DNA of 9,195 nucleotides from Nitrososphaerales archaeon TH703 (GTDB taxonomy: Archaea; Thermoproteota; Nitrososphaeria; Nitrososphaerales; Nitrososphaeraceae), in NCBI GenBank assembly GCA_014523525.1, contig JAATVL010000263.1:1-9195 (forward strand). The letters are read 5' to 3'. Positions 1-6,564 of the stretch are shown in pieces. Position numbers and translations under genes: made by a program. Numbering within the stretch: the stretch's first letter is position 1; the number at the start of each line of letters is the position of its first letter. The notes under the pieces were generated by a model. That model saw only the letters and a list, made by a program, of their open reading frames with translations. It did no database searches and was not told the DNA's origin.

Positions 1-82
1 ATCTATGTGTTCGTCAGCTTACCTGTCAGTTTGGTGGCAGTGACGACAATAAGAGCAAAAATCACGAAGTGTAATAGAAAGC

Positions 83-90
83 TAAATAAT
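83..90 (+). promoter_or_regulatory. Possible TATA box for the zinc-ribbon gene
   Basis: TAAATAAT is an AT-rich octamer whose centre lies about 26 bases before the second in-frame ATG at 113. That is the usual TATA-to-start-site distance in archaea, so it would suit a leaderless transcript starting at ATG 113. The match is only moderate and the surroundings are AT-rich, so chance is a real alternative. Confidence 0.3.
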
Positions 91-100
91 AGAGTGGGAA

Positions 101-319
101 ATGAGAAGGATTATGGCCGCGTCTGAGAATGCAATCAGGGAGAATAGCCTTAAGGCCAATCAACCAATATTCCTGTTCTGCGACCAGTGTCTCTGGACAG
201 TAACTTGTCTTAACAAAAAGTATCTGGAAGAATTATCTGAAATCTCTGAAACAGAGTACAGCTGCCCGATATGCAATCAAGACCAGTTGTCTAGCTTTCC
301 AGTATCACACAATGATTGA
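101..319 (+). CDS. Small zinc-ribbon protein of unknown function
   Basis: This 72-codon ORF encodes a small acidic-to-neutral protein with two CxxC knuckles: CDQC at residues 27-30 and CPIC at 55-58. The 24-residue spacing fits one zinc ribbon using four cysteines. Leu-Ser-Ser-Phe-Pro follows the second knuckle. I associate small double-CxxC proteins ending in such a motif with soil ammonia-oxidising archaea, but that is recollection, not a search. There is no signal peptide or membrane segment, so it is probably cytosolic. Single zinc ribbons bind nucleic acid or protein partners, but no function can be assigned here. Two starts are possible. ATG 101 gives 72 residues. ATG 113 gives 68 (MAASENAI...) and lies about 26 bases from a TATA-like octamer, so it may be the true start. 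Nothing downstream looks co-transcribed. Confidence 0.7.
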   Translation: MRRIMAASENAIRENSLKANQPIFLFCDQCLWTVTCLNKKYLEELSEISETEYSCPICNQDQLSSFPVSHND

Positions 320-551
320 TTTAGATATAGCTATTCCGAGAGTAAAGGTTTTGTATTAACATTTGGAAAAAAGCAGTAAATCTAGATATTAATTTCAAAT
401 CTTGCAAATCGAATATTTCTAAAGCACTAGCGTTATGAGTTCCACCGAACCCGCTCTTTGCTATATATAATATGATAACACATTTTCATGTCGCTTAATT
501 TCTACAACATTGTATTTTGTGATACCTATAAACTCAGGTCGACAATGGTAG

Positions 552-657
552 ACCTACCACAAGTATGAAATAATGCAAAATCTGTCATTTCATGGTGTGG
601 ATGTCATGTAGGTTGATAACGTATTAGATAAGGTCATTGCCGTATGGATTGGTAGGT
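552..657. repeat. Nested inverted repeats upstream of trpC
   Basis: ACCTACCA at 552-559 is exactly complementary to TGGTAGGT at 650-657, an 8-base match across about 90 bases. Inside it, ATGAAAT (565-571) and ATTTCAT (587-593) form a perfect 7-base inverted repeat with a 15-base loop. A further short match pairs AGGTC (537-541) with GACCT (551-555), competing with the outer stem. Together they could fold as a closed RNA domain or act as paired operator sites. In AT-rich DNA, 7-8 base matches also arise by chance, so this is only suggestive. Confidence 0.35.
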
Positions 658-703
658 TTATGGACGAGAAAACACAAATATTGATTGTTGTGCTTATACA
701 ACC

Positions 704-719
704 AAATATAGTTATATGA
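704..719 (+). promoter_or_regulatory. Probable TATA element of the trp operon
   Basis: AAATATAGTTATATGA carries two overlapping TATA-like octamers. The first would place transcription start near 733-735, leaving a leader of about 15 bases before the TTG start at 750. The second would place it near 741-742, exactly at the ATG of the three-codon mini-ORF. Either fits archaeal promoter geometry. No palindromic operator is obvious next to it. Confidence 0.45.
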
Positions 720-749
720 TCAAGACTGAAATTACTGTCAGATGTCGCC

Positions 750-1556
750 TTGAGTAAATTTTTTTCTAGAGAAACGGGCCTAAAAACATTGACAGATAAT
801 TCTTACAAAGCAATCAACCAGGGAATGTATGACGCAGACAAGTATGATTATAACAGTCATTCCGTAATTTCACTGAAAAGAATAATCTTAACTTGTAATC
901 ATGTTCCCATAATTTCAGAAATTAAATTTGCATCACCCTCAAAAGGTAGAATCCTTGATCAATCCAAGATAAACCCCAAGGATTTGGCTATACAAATGAC
1001 TCATTCTGGATCAGTCGGAATTTCTGTCTTAACTCAGCCCTACTTGTTTGAGGGTTCTATCCATAATCTTGCATCTATAAGAAAGAGTGTTAATGTCCCT
1101 TTATTAATGAAAGATATCATAGTTAGCGAGGTTCAAATTGATGCAGCAAAGAAAATAGGCGCAGATTGCATCTTGTTCATTAAATCAGTATTCGATAAGG
1201 GATTTAGCGAGGGGAGCCTAGAAAAATTTTCTGAATATGCCATGAAAAAAGGCCTTGAAATCATTACTGAAGTTCACTCAGAAGATGAATTTGGGGAAGT
1301 CCTGAAGAATAAAAAGCAACTTATTGGTATTAATAATAGAAATTTGAATACTCTTGAAGTTGACATTAACGTTACTATTATGCTGCTACAAAAATTCGAT
1401 AAACGAAACAATATTATAATAAGTGAAAGTGGAATATCTAAATCAGATGAGATTACGAAATTAAGATCAATTGGAGTTGATGCATTTCTCGTTGGCACAA
1501 GCATTATGGAATCTGGGAACGTTCTTGAAAAGATAAAGGAATTAAGTAATGTTTAA
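750..1556 (+). CDS. trpC: Indole-3-glycerol phosphate synthase (TrpC)
   Basis: The enzyme closes the ring of carboxyphenylamino-deoxyribulose phosphate to indole-3-glycerol phosphate, with loss of CO2 and water. It is a single-domain, cytosolic (beta/alpha)8 barrel, and 268 residues is normal length for the family. Signature segments appear in order: SEIKFASPSKG (56-66, Glu57 and Lys59 near the active site), SVLTQ (92-96), LMKDII with the catalytic Lys121, ITEV with Glu174, GINNRNL with Asn195, SESGIS with Glu226 and Ser227, and the phosphate-binding FLVGTSIM (246-253). There is no TrpF domain. The TTG start at 750 gives the expected N-terminus; the frame is closed upstream by TGA at 717, and the next in-frame Met would cut conserved sequence. 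The TTG overlaps the TGA of a three-codon ORF starting at ATG 742. It is first of three trp genes, 39 bases ahead of trpB. Confidence 0.96.
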   Translation: MSKFFSRETGLKTLTDNSYKAINQGMYDADKYDYNSHSVISLKRIILTCNHVPIISEIKFASPSKGRILDQSKINPKDLAIQMTHSGSVGISVLTQPYLFEGSIHNLASIRKSVNVPLLMKDIIVSEVQIDAAKKIGADCILFIKSVFDKGFSEGSLEKFSEYAMKKGLEIITEVHSEDEFGEVLKNKKQLIGINNRNLNTLEVDINVTIMLLQKFDKRNNIIISESGISKSDEITKLRSIGVDAFLVGTSIMESGNVLEKIKELSNV

Positions 1557-1560
1557 AATA

Positions 1561-1570
1561 TTATATAAAA
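1561..1570 (+). promoter_or_regulatory. Possible internal promoter of trpB
   Basis: TTATATAAAA in the 39-base gap between trpC and trpB is the closest match to an archaeal TATA consensus in the window. Its centre is about 31 bases before the trpB ATG, so transcription would begin about five bases ahead of the start codon. A weak GTGA match to the 16S 3' end lies at 1582-1585, ten bases before the ATG. Both a second transcript start and simple read-through from trpC are plausible. Confidence 0.45.
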
Positions 1571-1595
1571 ATACATTTTTAGTGAGTGTATTACT

Positions 1596-2807
1596 ATGAC
1601 AAATTTACAAGAGTTTCCAATAGCAGGTAAATATGGAAGATACGGTGGAAAGTATATTCCCGAGACTTTGATTCCGGCAATTAATGAACTTGAAGATGCA
1701 TACATAAAAATAAGAAATAATCCAAAATTTAAGAGGGAACTCAATTACTACCTTCAAAATTATGCTGGAAGACCTACACCGCTTTATTTTGCCAAAAATC
1801 TGACTGATTATGTCGGTGGTGCAAAAATTTATCTTAAAAGGGAAGATCTTTTACACGGTGGAGCACATAAAACCAATAATTGTTTGGGACAGTGTCTCCT
1901 GGCCAAGAAAATGGGTAAAAAAAGAATTATTGCTGAAACTGGTGCAGGTCAACATGGAGTGGGAACAGCAATGGCCGCAGCAGTTCTTGGATTGAAAGCG
2001 GAAATCTACATGGGGTCTATAGATATTGAACGGCAAAAATTAAACCTATTCAGAATGGAGCTGTTGGGAGCGAAAGTACACTCTGTAAATACAGGAACAA
2101 AAACTTTGAAGGATGCGATAAATGAAGCATTACGAGATTGGATAACCAATGTAAAAGATACTTACTATTTGATAGGCTCAGTAGTTGGTCCACACCCCTA
2201 TCCTATGATTGTAAGGGATTTCCAGAGAGTAATAGGTGAGGAAATCAAATCACAGTTAAAAGACATTAGTACAAGATCTCCAGATGCTCTTGTCTGTTGT
2301 GTTGGTGGCGGCAGTAACGCAATGGGAACTTTTTTCCCATTTCTAGATGATGATACTGTATCTTTATACGGGGTTGAAGCTGGTGGATTAGGCATTAGAA
2401 CAGGAAAACATTCAGCCACATTAAAAGTTGGATCCGAGGGTATTCTACACGGAATGAGAACTTATCTTTTACAGGATGAATATGGACAGATAAATGACAC
2501 ACATAGCATTTCCGCAGGATTGGATTATCCAGGTGTCGGTCCTCAACATGTGCATCTAAAAAATATCCAGCGTGCAGAATATGTTACCTGTAATGATAAC
2601 GCCGCATTGGATGCATTTTTTAAGCTTTCAAGATTGGAAGGAATAATACCAGCTCTAGAATCGTCTCATGCAGTTTCATATGCAATGAAGTTGGCAAAAA
2701 AAATGAGAGCAGATCAAAACATTATTGTTACATTGTCCGGAAGAGGCGATAAAGATATAGATCAGGTGATAAACTTTAGAAAAAAATACATTGGTGGGTC
2801 AAAGTAA
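1596..2807 (+). CDS. trpB: Tryptophan synthase beta subunit (TrpB)
   Basis: This is the PLP-dependent beta subunit, which condenses indole with L-serine to give tryptophan in a cytosolic alpha2-beta2 complex. At 403 residues it is normal length, and it resembles the classic TrpB1 type that pairs with TrpA rather than the longer TrpB2 type. Visible motifs are AGRPTPL (57-63), [11 protein letters not shown] with the PLP-binding Lys92, AETGAGQHG with Glu114, GPHPYP (198-203), the PLP phosphate loop GGGSNA (237-242), [13 protein letters not shown] with Asp310, the [12 protein letters not shown] block (348-359), and SGRGDKD (381-387). The region about 275-325, where TrpB1 contacts and gates TrpA, is conserved ([12 protein letters not shown], 282-293). 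The ATG start is unambiguous, with MTNLQEF before the conserved [13 protein letters not shown]. It lies between trpC and trpA. Confidence 0.97.
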   Translation: MTNLQEFPIAGKYGRYGGKYIPETLIPAINELEDAYIKIRNNPKFKRELNYYLQNYAGRPTPLYFAKNLTDYVGGAKIYLKREDLLHGGAHKTNNCLGQCLLAKKMGKKRIIAETGAGQHGVGTAMAAAVLGLKAEIYMGSIDIERQKLNLFRMELLGAKVHSVNTGTKTLKDAINEALRDWITNVKDTYYLIGSVVGPHPYPMIVRDFQRVIGEEIKSQLKDISTRSPDALVCCVGGGSNAMGTFFPFLDDDTVSLYGVEAGGLGIRTGKHSATLKVGSEGILHGMRTYLLQDEYGQINDTHSISAGLDYPGVGPQHVHLKNIQRAEYVTCNDNAALDAFFKLSRLEGIIPALESSHAVSYAMKLAKKMRADQNIIVTLSGRGDKDIDQVINFRKKYIGGSK

Positions 2808-3641
2808 GTGTCCCATTTACTAAATAACAGAATCGAGAAAAAATTCTGCGAGTTAAAGTTAAAGAAGCAAAAGGGTCTCATTTGCTATGTTATGGGAGGG
2901 TATCCGGATCCAAAAACTAATGAAAAAATAATTTCATCTATAGTTGATGGTGGCGCTGACATAATAGAAATAGGCATTCCCTTTTCAGATCCTATTGCAG
3001 ACGGACCAATAATTCAAGAGGCCTCCTTCAGAGCGTTACAGAATGGAATTAATCCAGATATTTGTCTGAATCTTATAAGAAAGACTAGGAAAACGTATCC
3101 AGACATTCCAATACTGATAATGACATATTCTAATATTCTGCAAAGAAAGGGGTTTAAGAAATTCATGGAGACGGCTAAGGATGCAGGAACAGACGGCTTT
3201 ATTCTACCTGATATGACTATTGAAGAATCTAAAGAATATTTAGAGTACTCAAAAAAACTCGAATTGGCATCTGTCTTTCTCGTTGCACCAAATACCTCGA
3301 ATTTTAGAATCAAAAAAACCCTTGATGTTTCAACAGGTTTTGTCTATGTAGTATCGGTATATGGTACCACGGGAATGAGAAATTCTATTAATAAATACAC
3401 ACTTAATGCAATTAAGAACATAAAAAAATTGAGTTCAAACAGAACTAATATTTCTGTGGGTTTCGGAATAAGTACTCCAGATCAAGTAAAACTTATGTCT
3501 AATTTTGGAGCTGATGCTGTTATTGTCGGAAGCGCTATTATCCAGATAATAAACAGCAATAAAGATAATAATATTCATCAATTGCAAAATAAACTAAAAA
3601 ATTATGTTACAACACTAAAGGATGCATGTTATGATAGATAG
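2808..3641 (+). CDS. trpA: Tryptophan synthase alpha subunit (TrpA)
   Basis: The alpha subunit cleaves indole-3-glycerol phosphate to indole and glyceraldehyde 3-phosphate and channels indole to TrpB. It is a 277-residue (beta/alpha)8 barrel, slightly long for the family. Key parts are VMGGYPD (28-34), IIEIGIPFSDPIADGP (52-67) with the two catalytic acids Glu54 and Asp65, LPDMTIEE (133-140), the mobile loop SVYGTTGMR (183-191), and phosphate-binding VGFGIS (217-222) and VIVGSAII (238-245). The start is GTG, placed immediately after the trpB TAA with no intervening base. GGTG at 2793-2796 is a plausible ribosome site 11 bases upstream, so translation is probably coupled to trpB. The C-terminal part (about 246-265) is rich in Asn and Lys, as expected for this AT-rich genome. 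The stop is 17 bases from the stop of the convergent HExxH gene. Confidence 0.96.
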   Translation: MSHLLNNRIEKKFCELKLKKQKGLICYVMGGYPDPKTNEKIISSIVDGGADIIEIGIPFSDPIADGPIIQEASFRALQNGINPDICLNLIRKTRKTYPDIPILIMTYSNILQRKGFKKFMETAKDAGTDGFILPDMTIEESKEYLEYSKKLELASVFLVAPNTSNFRIKKTLDVSTGFVYVVSVYGTTGMRNSINKYTLNAIKNIKKLSSNRTNISVGFGISTPDQVKLMSNFGADAVIVGSAIIQIINSNKDNNIHQLQNKLKNYVTTLKDACYDR

Positions 3642-3658
3642 TAACAAAGTTAAAAATA
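3642..3658. terminator. Short convergent terminator region
   Basis: Only 17 bases separate the convergent stops of trpA and the HExxH gene. Read on the minus strand it gives TATTTTTAACTTTGTTA: a T5 run directly after the stop plus a small TAAC/GTTA hairpin. A T run is enough for an archaeal terminator, so the minus-strand operon probably ends here. The plus strand has no comparable T run just after trpA, so trpA messages may run into the opposite gene and overlap it antisense. Confidence 0.4.
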
Positions 3659-3982
3659 TTATCTAGTAATAATACCACTAAAATCTGTTGAAAAAAACAT
3701 ATTATTTAGACTAACTTGAAATTTCTTACCAAATCTTTCTATAATAATTTCAACGTCATCTAATGAATCAGAAATTTGACTATTTACCAATTTAGTTATT
3801 ACTACGTGTACAGATTCATGCGATATCAATGCACTCATAAAACCATCAATATTTTCAAAATCATTTTTCTTTTTTTTTGCACCCTCATTCGATTGTACGA
3901 TTAGCATGTTTTCCCCTTCATAGGTAAAATATGCCGGTACATTATCTGTTGCGCATGAGAAGACAAAATCATTAATGGTCAT
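3659..3982 (-). CDS. 107-aa HExxH protein of unknown function
   Basis: I do not recognise this small soluble protein. It contains HESVH at residues 55-59, a complete HExxH zinc-metallopeptidase signature, on a predicted helix (about 48-66) starting SALISHE. Acidic residues follow at LDDVE (74-78) and Glu82, so a third zinc ligand of the gluzincin kind (Glu 18 or more residues after the second His) is available. Helix, short linker, then LDD resembles very small zinc-peptidase-like proteins of archaea and phages (recollection). The N-terminal half (1-33) looks like beta strands, then a Lys-rich stretch GAKKKKND (34-41). There is no signal peptide or membrane helix. ATG 3982 lies 25 bases after the metH stop, same strand, so it is probably the last gene of the methionine operon. 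GAGAGAT just upstream is a weak ribosome site. A non-enzymatic metal-binding role, or a chance HExxH, cannot be excluded. Confidence 0.65.
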   Translation of the reverse strand: MTINDFVFSCATDNVPAYFTYEGENMLIVQSNEGAKKKKNDFENIDGFMSALISHESVHVVITKLVNSQISDSLDDVEIIIERFGKKFQVSLNNMFFSTDFSGIITR

Positions 3983-4007
3983 TTATCTCTCAGATCTGTT
4001 ATTTTGT

Positions 4008-6530
4008 CTATAGTATAAAATATTCTGCTTCCGGATGATGAACTACTATGGCTGCAGTAGAGTATTCGGGTGTAATTTGACCTGCAGAAGTAAGGTTAAT
4101 CCCACAAGTAGTTGGATCAATAAGTTTCCATACTAAATAATGCTGCAAAGTATCAGGACAGCTTGGATATCCCCAACTATATCTAAGCCCTCTATTATTA
4201 TCAATATTCAATTCTCTTCTAATTCTATTGTGGACCCATTCTGCCAGAGCCTCAGCTGTTTCCACCGCAAGGCCATGAAGATAATAGGCGTCTGTATAGT
4301 CATTGTTAGAATTTAATTCTTCAATTTTAGAAACTGTTTTTTGACCGACTGAGACTACCTGGAAAGCAACAATGTCTTGTTTTCCAAAGTAATCTGTAAT
4401 ACAAAGGCGTTTTGGTTTGGATGATCTTGGAAATTCAAAAACTACCTCACCTTGTCTCTCAGATTCCACAACAAGTTTGTTACCTTGGTTGCGACATTTG
4501 AAATAAGAATAGAGAACACTCGGTGAGAACAAACTCTCATCAATTACTTTCTTCTTCCAGTCTGAGAGGAGTACTTCCGGATCACCAATCATTTTAGATG
4601 CAGTTTTTCCTCTGATACCCCATGATAGAACAAAAAGAGATTTTTTATTCAAATACCGCCAAACTTCATCAAGGTTAATTTCTGATAGTGTCAGTTTTAT
4701 TGGGGTACCTATATGTGGTACTGTAGGTGGACTCACAGGTTTTATTTTACTAATTGTGGTATCTAAGTCACTTTTTATTCCTATAGTTTTCCTTTCATCA
4801 AATTTGTTAATCTTGTCATTCCACTCCTGAATGAATTTATCTCTTTCTGGAGATCTCAATTTATTCATAATATTTAGACCATCAAAGGCTGTTTTACAAT
4901 AGAAAACTCCTGACTTGTACACCTCCTCTGCTTTTGCAATTCTATATATGTAATCACTATTTATTGCCGCACCACCACATAGAGTTGGAATATTGATATC
5001 TAGTTCCTTTGCTTTTTCGATGAAATACTGCATTTGTTTTGAAGTTGAAACTAATAATGCTGACAATCCAACCGCATCTGCACGCACCTCTTTAATTTTG
5101 TCTACGATTTGTTGGATTGGGACTTGTTTACCAAGGTCATAAACTGTATATCCGTTATTTGAGAAAATTGTTTTTACAAGATTCTTGCCTATGTCGTGCA
5201 CGTCACCATATACTGTACAGAGAACTAGTTTACCTTTGCTTACTCCTTGTTTCTTGACAAGATATTTCTCCAGTTCCGATACCGCCGATTTCATACATTC
5301 TGCTGATTTCAACACAAATGGCAAAATTAGTTCACCTGCACCAAACCTATCACCAACTTCCTTCATTGCCGGGAGTAATACTTCATTGAGGGTTTCAACC
5401 GCAGCTTCATGTGATAGCTTGGGATGTTGCTTTAGCAATCTATTCTTTTCAATATCTTGTGGGTTTACCTTTAGTTTTTTCTCAAGTTTGTTAGTAATAG
5501 ATCCTAGCACATCTTCTTCAATACCATCCTTGATACGATTTACTATACGATAGTAGCAGCGTCTATCATAATCCCAGTCTTTGTTTAGTTCCTCTATCTT
5601 TTGTTCATTCTTAGTAACAGTAACATTCTGATTCTCAAAATAATAAATCAACTCAGAAAGTGCGCTAGAATTCCTATTAAATATAAGATCCTCTGCAAGT
5701 CTAATTTGTTCCTCTTTAATTTCTCCTACGGGGATTATGTCTTTTGCATTAATAATTACTGAATCAAGTCCTGCTTTTAATGCATGATGTAAAAATACTG
5801 AATTGATGATTTTTCTAGCATTTACAGGAAGACCGAAACTAATATTACTTAATCCAAGAGTAGTAAAACAACCTTCAATTTCTTTTTTAACTAAGGAAAT
5901 TCCCTTTAGAGTTTCAATTGCAGAATTTGCGTATTCCTGTTCCCCAGTTGCTAATGTGAATGTAAGTACGTCAAATATGTATTGCCATGGTTTTAATCCG
6001 TATTTTTTTCCAGTCTCAAAGAGTAACCTTGCTACGTTTATTTTATCATCTGATGTCTTGGCCATTCCATTTGGTCCTATACACATTGAAATGGATGGAA
6101 TTCCAAATTTTGCCATGATTGGTGCAAGAGAATGGAAACGCGAGCCATCTCCCTCGAGATTGATTGAATTGATGACAGGTCTTCCTGGAATTTGATAAAT
6201 TGCTTCAGTAATTACCTTAGGATCAGTAGAATCAATTACGAGAGGCGCATCAATTTCAAGGCTTAATCTTTTAACCAACTTTTTCATAAATTCAAGTTCG
6301 TCGGATCTTTCGGTTGTTGCTATACACACATCAATACAATGTGCTCCATCACTTACCTGTTCTCTTCCAAGATCTATCAAACCGTCAAAATCATCCGATA
6401 ATACTAGTCTTTTTGCTTTTTTTGAACCCTGTGTGTTAAGTCGTTCTCCTATTATTAATGGTGGAGGGATCTGCACTAGATCTACAGCCTTTAACGCTGA
6501 GCTAACGCGGGGTACATGTTTTAAGTCCAT
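4008..6530 (-). CDS. metH: B12-dependent methionine synthase (MetH) lacking the homocysteine module
   Basis: This 840-residue protein carries every MetH module except the N-terminal homocysteine-binding one. In order: pterin (methyltetrahydrofolate or tetrahydromethanopterin) binding barrel, about 22-295 (IIGERLNTQGS 26-36, VIDST 98-102, NSINLEGDG 121-129, GLSNISFGLP 226-235); helical cap, about 315-425 (VGDRFGAGELILPFVLKSAE); cobalamin-binding Rossmann domain, about 433-560 (GDVHDIGKN, cobalt ligand His445, with GLSALLVS 488-495 and CGGAA 518-522); and the SAM-binding reactivation domain, about 610-840, with the R-x3-G-Y site (Arg783, Tyr788) and YPSCPD. The protein stops at HPEAEYFIL, about 35 residues before the end of E. 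coli MetH. Cys69 replaces the Asn usual after the DV of the pterin site, which I believe occurs in other MetH branches. The missing module is the next gene upstream, 34 bases away. The methyl carrier in vivo cannot be read from the sequence. Confidence 0.95.
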   Translation of the reverse strand: MDLKHVPRVSSALKAVDLVQIPPPLIIGERLNTQGSKKAKRLVLSDDFDGLIDLGREQVSDGAHCIDVCIATTERSDELEFMKKLVKRLSLEIDAPLVIDSTDPKVITEAIYQIPGRPVINSINLEGDGSRFHSLAPIMAKFGIPSISMCIGPNGMAKTSDDKINVARLLFETGKKYGLKPWQYIFDVLTFTLATGEQEYANSAIETLKGISLVKKEIEGCFTTLGLSNISFGLPVNARKIINSVFLHHALKAGLDSVIINAKDIIPVGEIKEEQIRLAEDLIFNRNSSALSELIYYFENQNVTVTKNEQKIEELNKDWDYDRRCYYRIVNRIKDGIEEDVLGSITNKLEKKLKVNPQDIEKNRLLKQHPKLSHEAAVETLNEVLLPAMKEVGDRFGAGELILPFVLKSAECMKSAVSELEKYLVKKQGVSKGKLVLCTVYGDVHDIGKNLVKTIFSNNGYTVYDLGKQVPIQQIVDKIKEVRADAVGLSALLVSTSKQMQYFIEKAKELDINIPTLCGGAAINSDYIYRIAKAEEVYKSGVFYCKTAFDGLNIMNKLRSPERDKFIQEWNDKINKFDERKTIGIKSDLDTTISKIKPVSPPTVPHIGTPIKLTLSEINLDEVWRYLNKKSLFVLSWGIRGKTASKMIGDPEVLLSDWKKKVIDESLFSPSVLYSYFKCRNQGNKLVVESERQGEVVFEFPRSSKPKRLCITDYFGKQDIVAFQVVSVGQKTVSKIEELNSNNDYTDAYYLHGLAVETAEALAEWVHNRIRRELNIDNNRGLRYSWGYPSCPDTLQHYLVWKLIDPTTCGINLTSAGQITPEYSTAAIVVHHPEAEYFIL

Positions 6531-6564
6531 TTAGTGGTTATATTGTCAATTGTTAGTTTGTGAA

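Larger units (their letters stand above)
320..749. other. 430-base non-coding interval upstream of trpC
   Basis: I see no credible gene on either strand. There are only very short ORFs, such as ATG 574 (12 codons) and ATG 592 (11 codons, one Trp). It does hold a TATA-like run (TATATAAT, 464-471), a cluster of inverted repeats between about 537 and 660, and a TATA-like element near 704-719. Archaeal genomes are usually tightly packed, so a gap this size ahead of a biosynthetic operon suggests a long regulatory region, an unannotated small RNA or a decayed gene. The sequence alone does not decide between these. Confidence 0.5.

Noticed and set aside
8..48. Inverted repeat CGTCA (12-16) / TGACG (41-45), extendable past a bulge
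   Set aside because: It is a short stem with a long loop and no T run. It is as likely to be coding sequence or chance as a terminator or RNA element.
3..74. Open frame from the left edge ending in TAA at 72-74 (about 23 codons, hydrophilic end ...NKSKNHEV)
   Set aside because: It could be the 3' end of an upstream gene. Another plus-strand frame is also open from base 1 to TGA at 124-126, and nothing in either is recognisable, so a coding call is unsupported.
592..657. Short ORFs with Trp codons (ATG 592, one TGG; ATG 644, M-D-W-stop) as a trp leader peptide
   Set aside because: Only single Trp codons, no ribosome sites, and ribosome-stalling attenuation of this type is not established in archaea.
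4500..6200. Plus-strand ORFs of 120-130 codons inside metH (5185-5553 and 5803-6195)
   Set aside because: They are antisense shadows of a well-supported MetH reading frame, rich in Ser, Phe and Pro as expected for reverse reading, with no domain.
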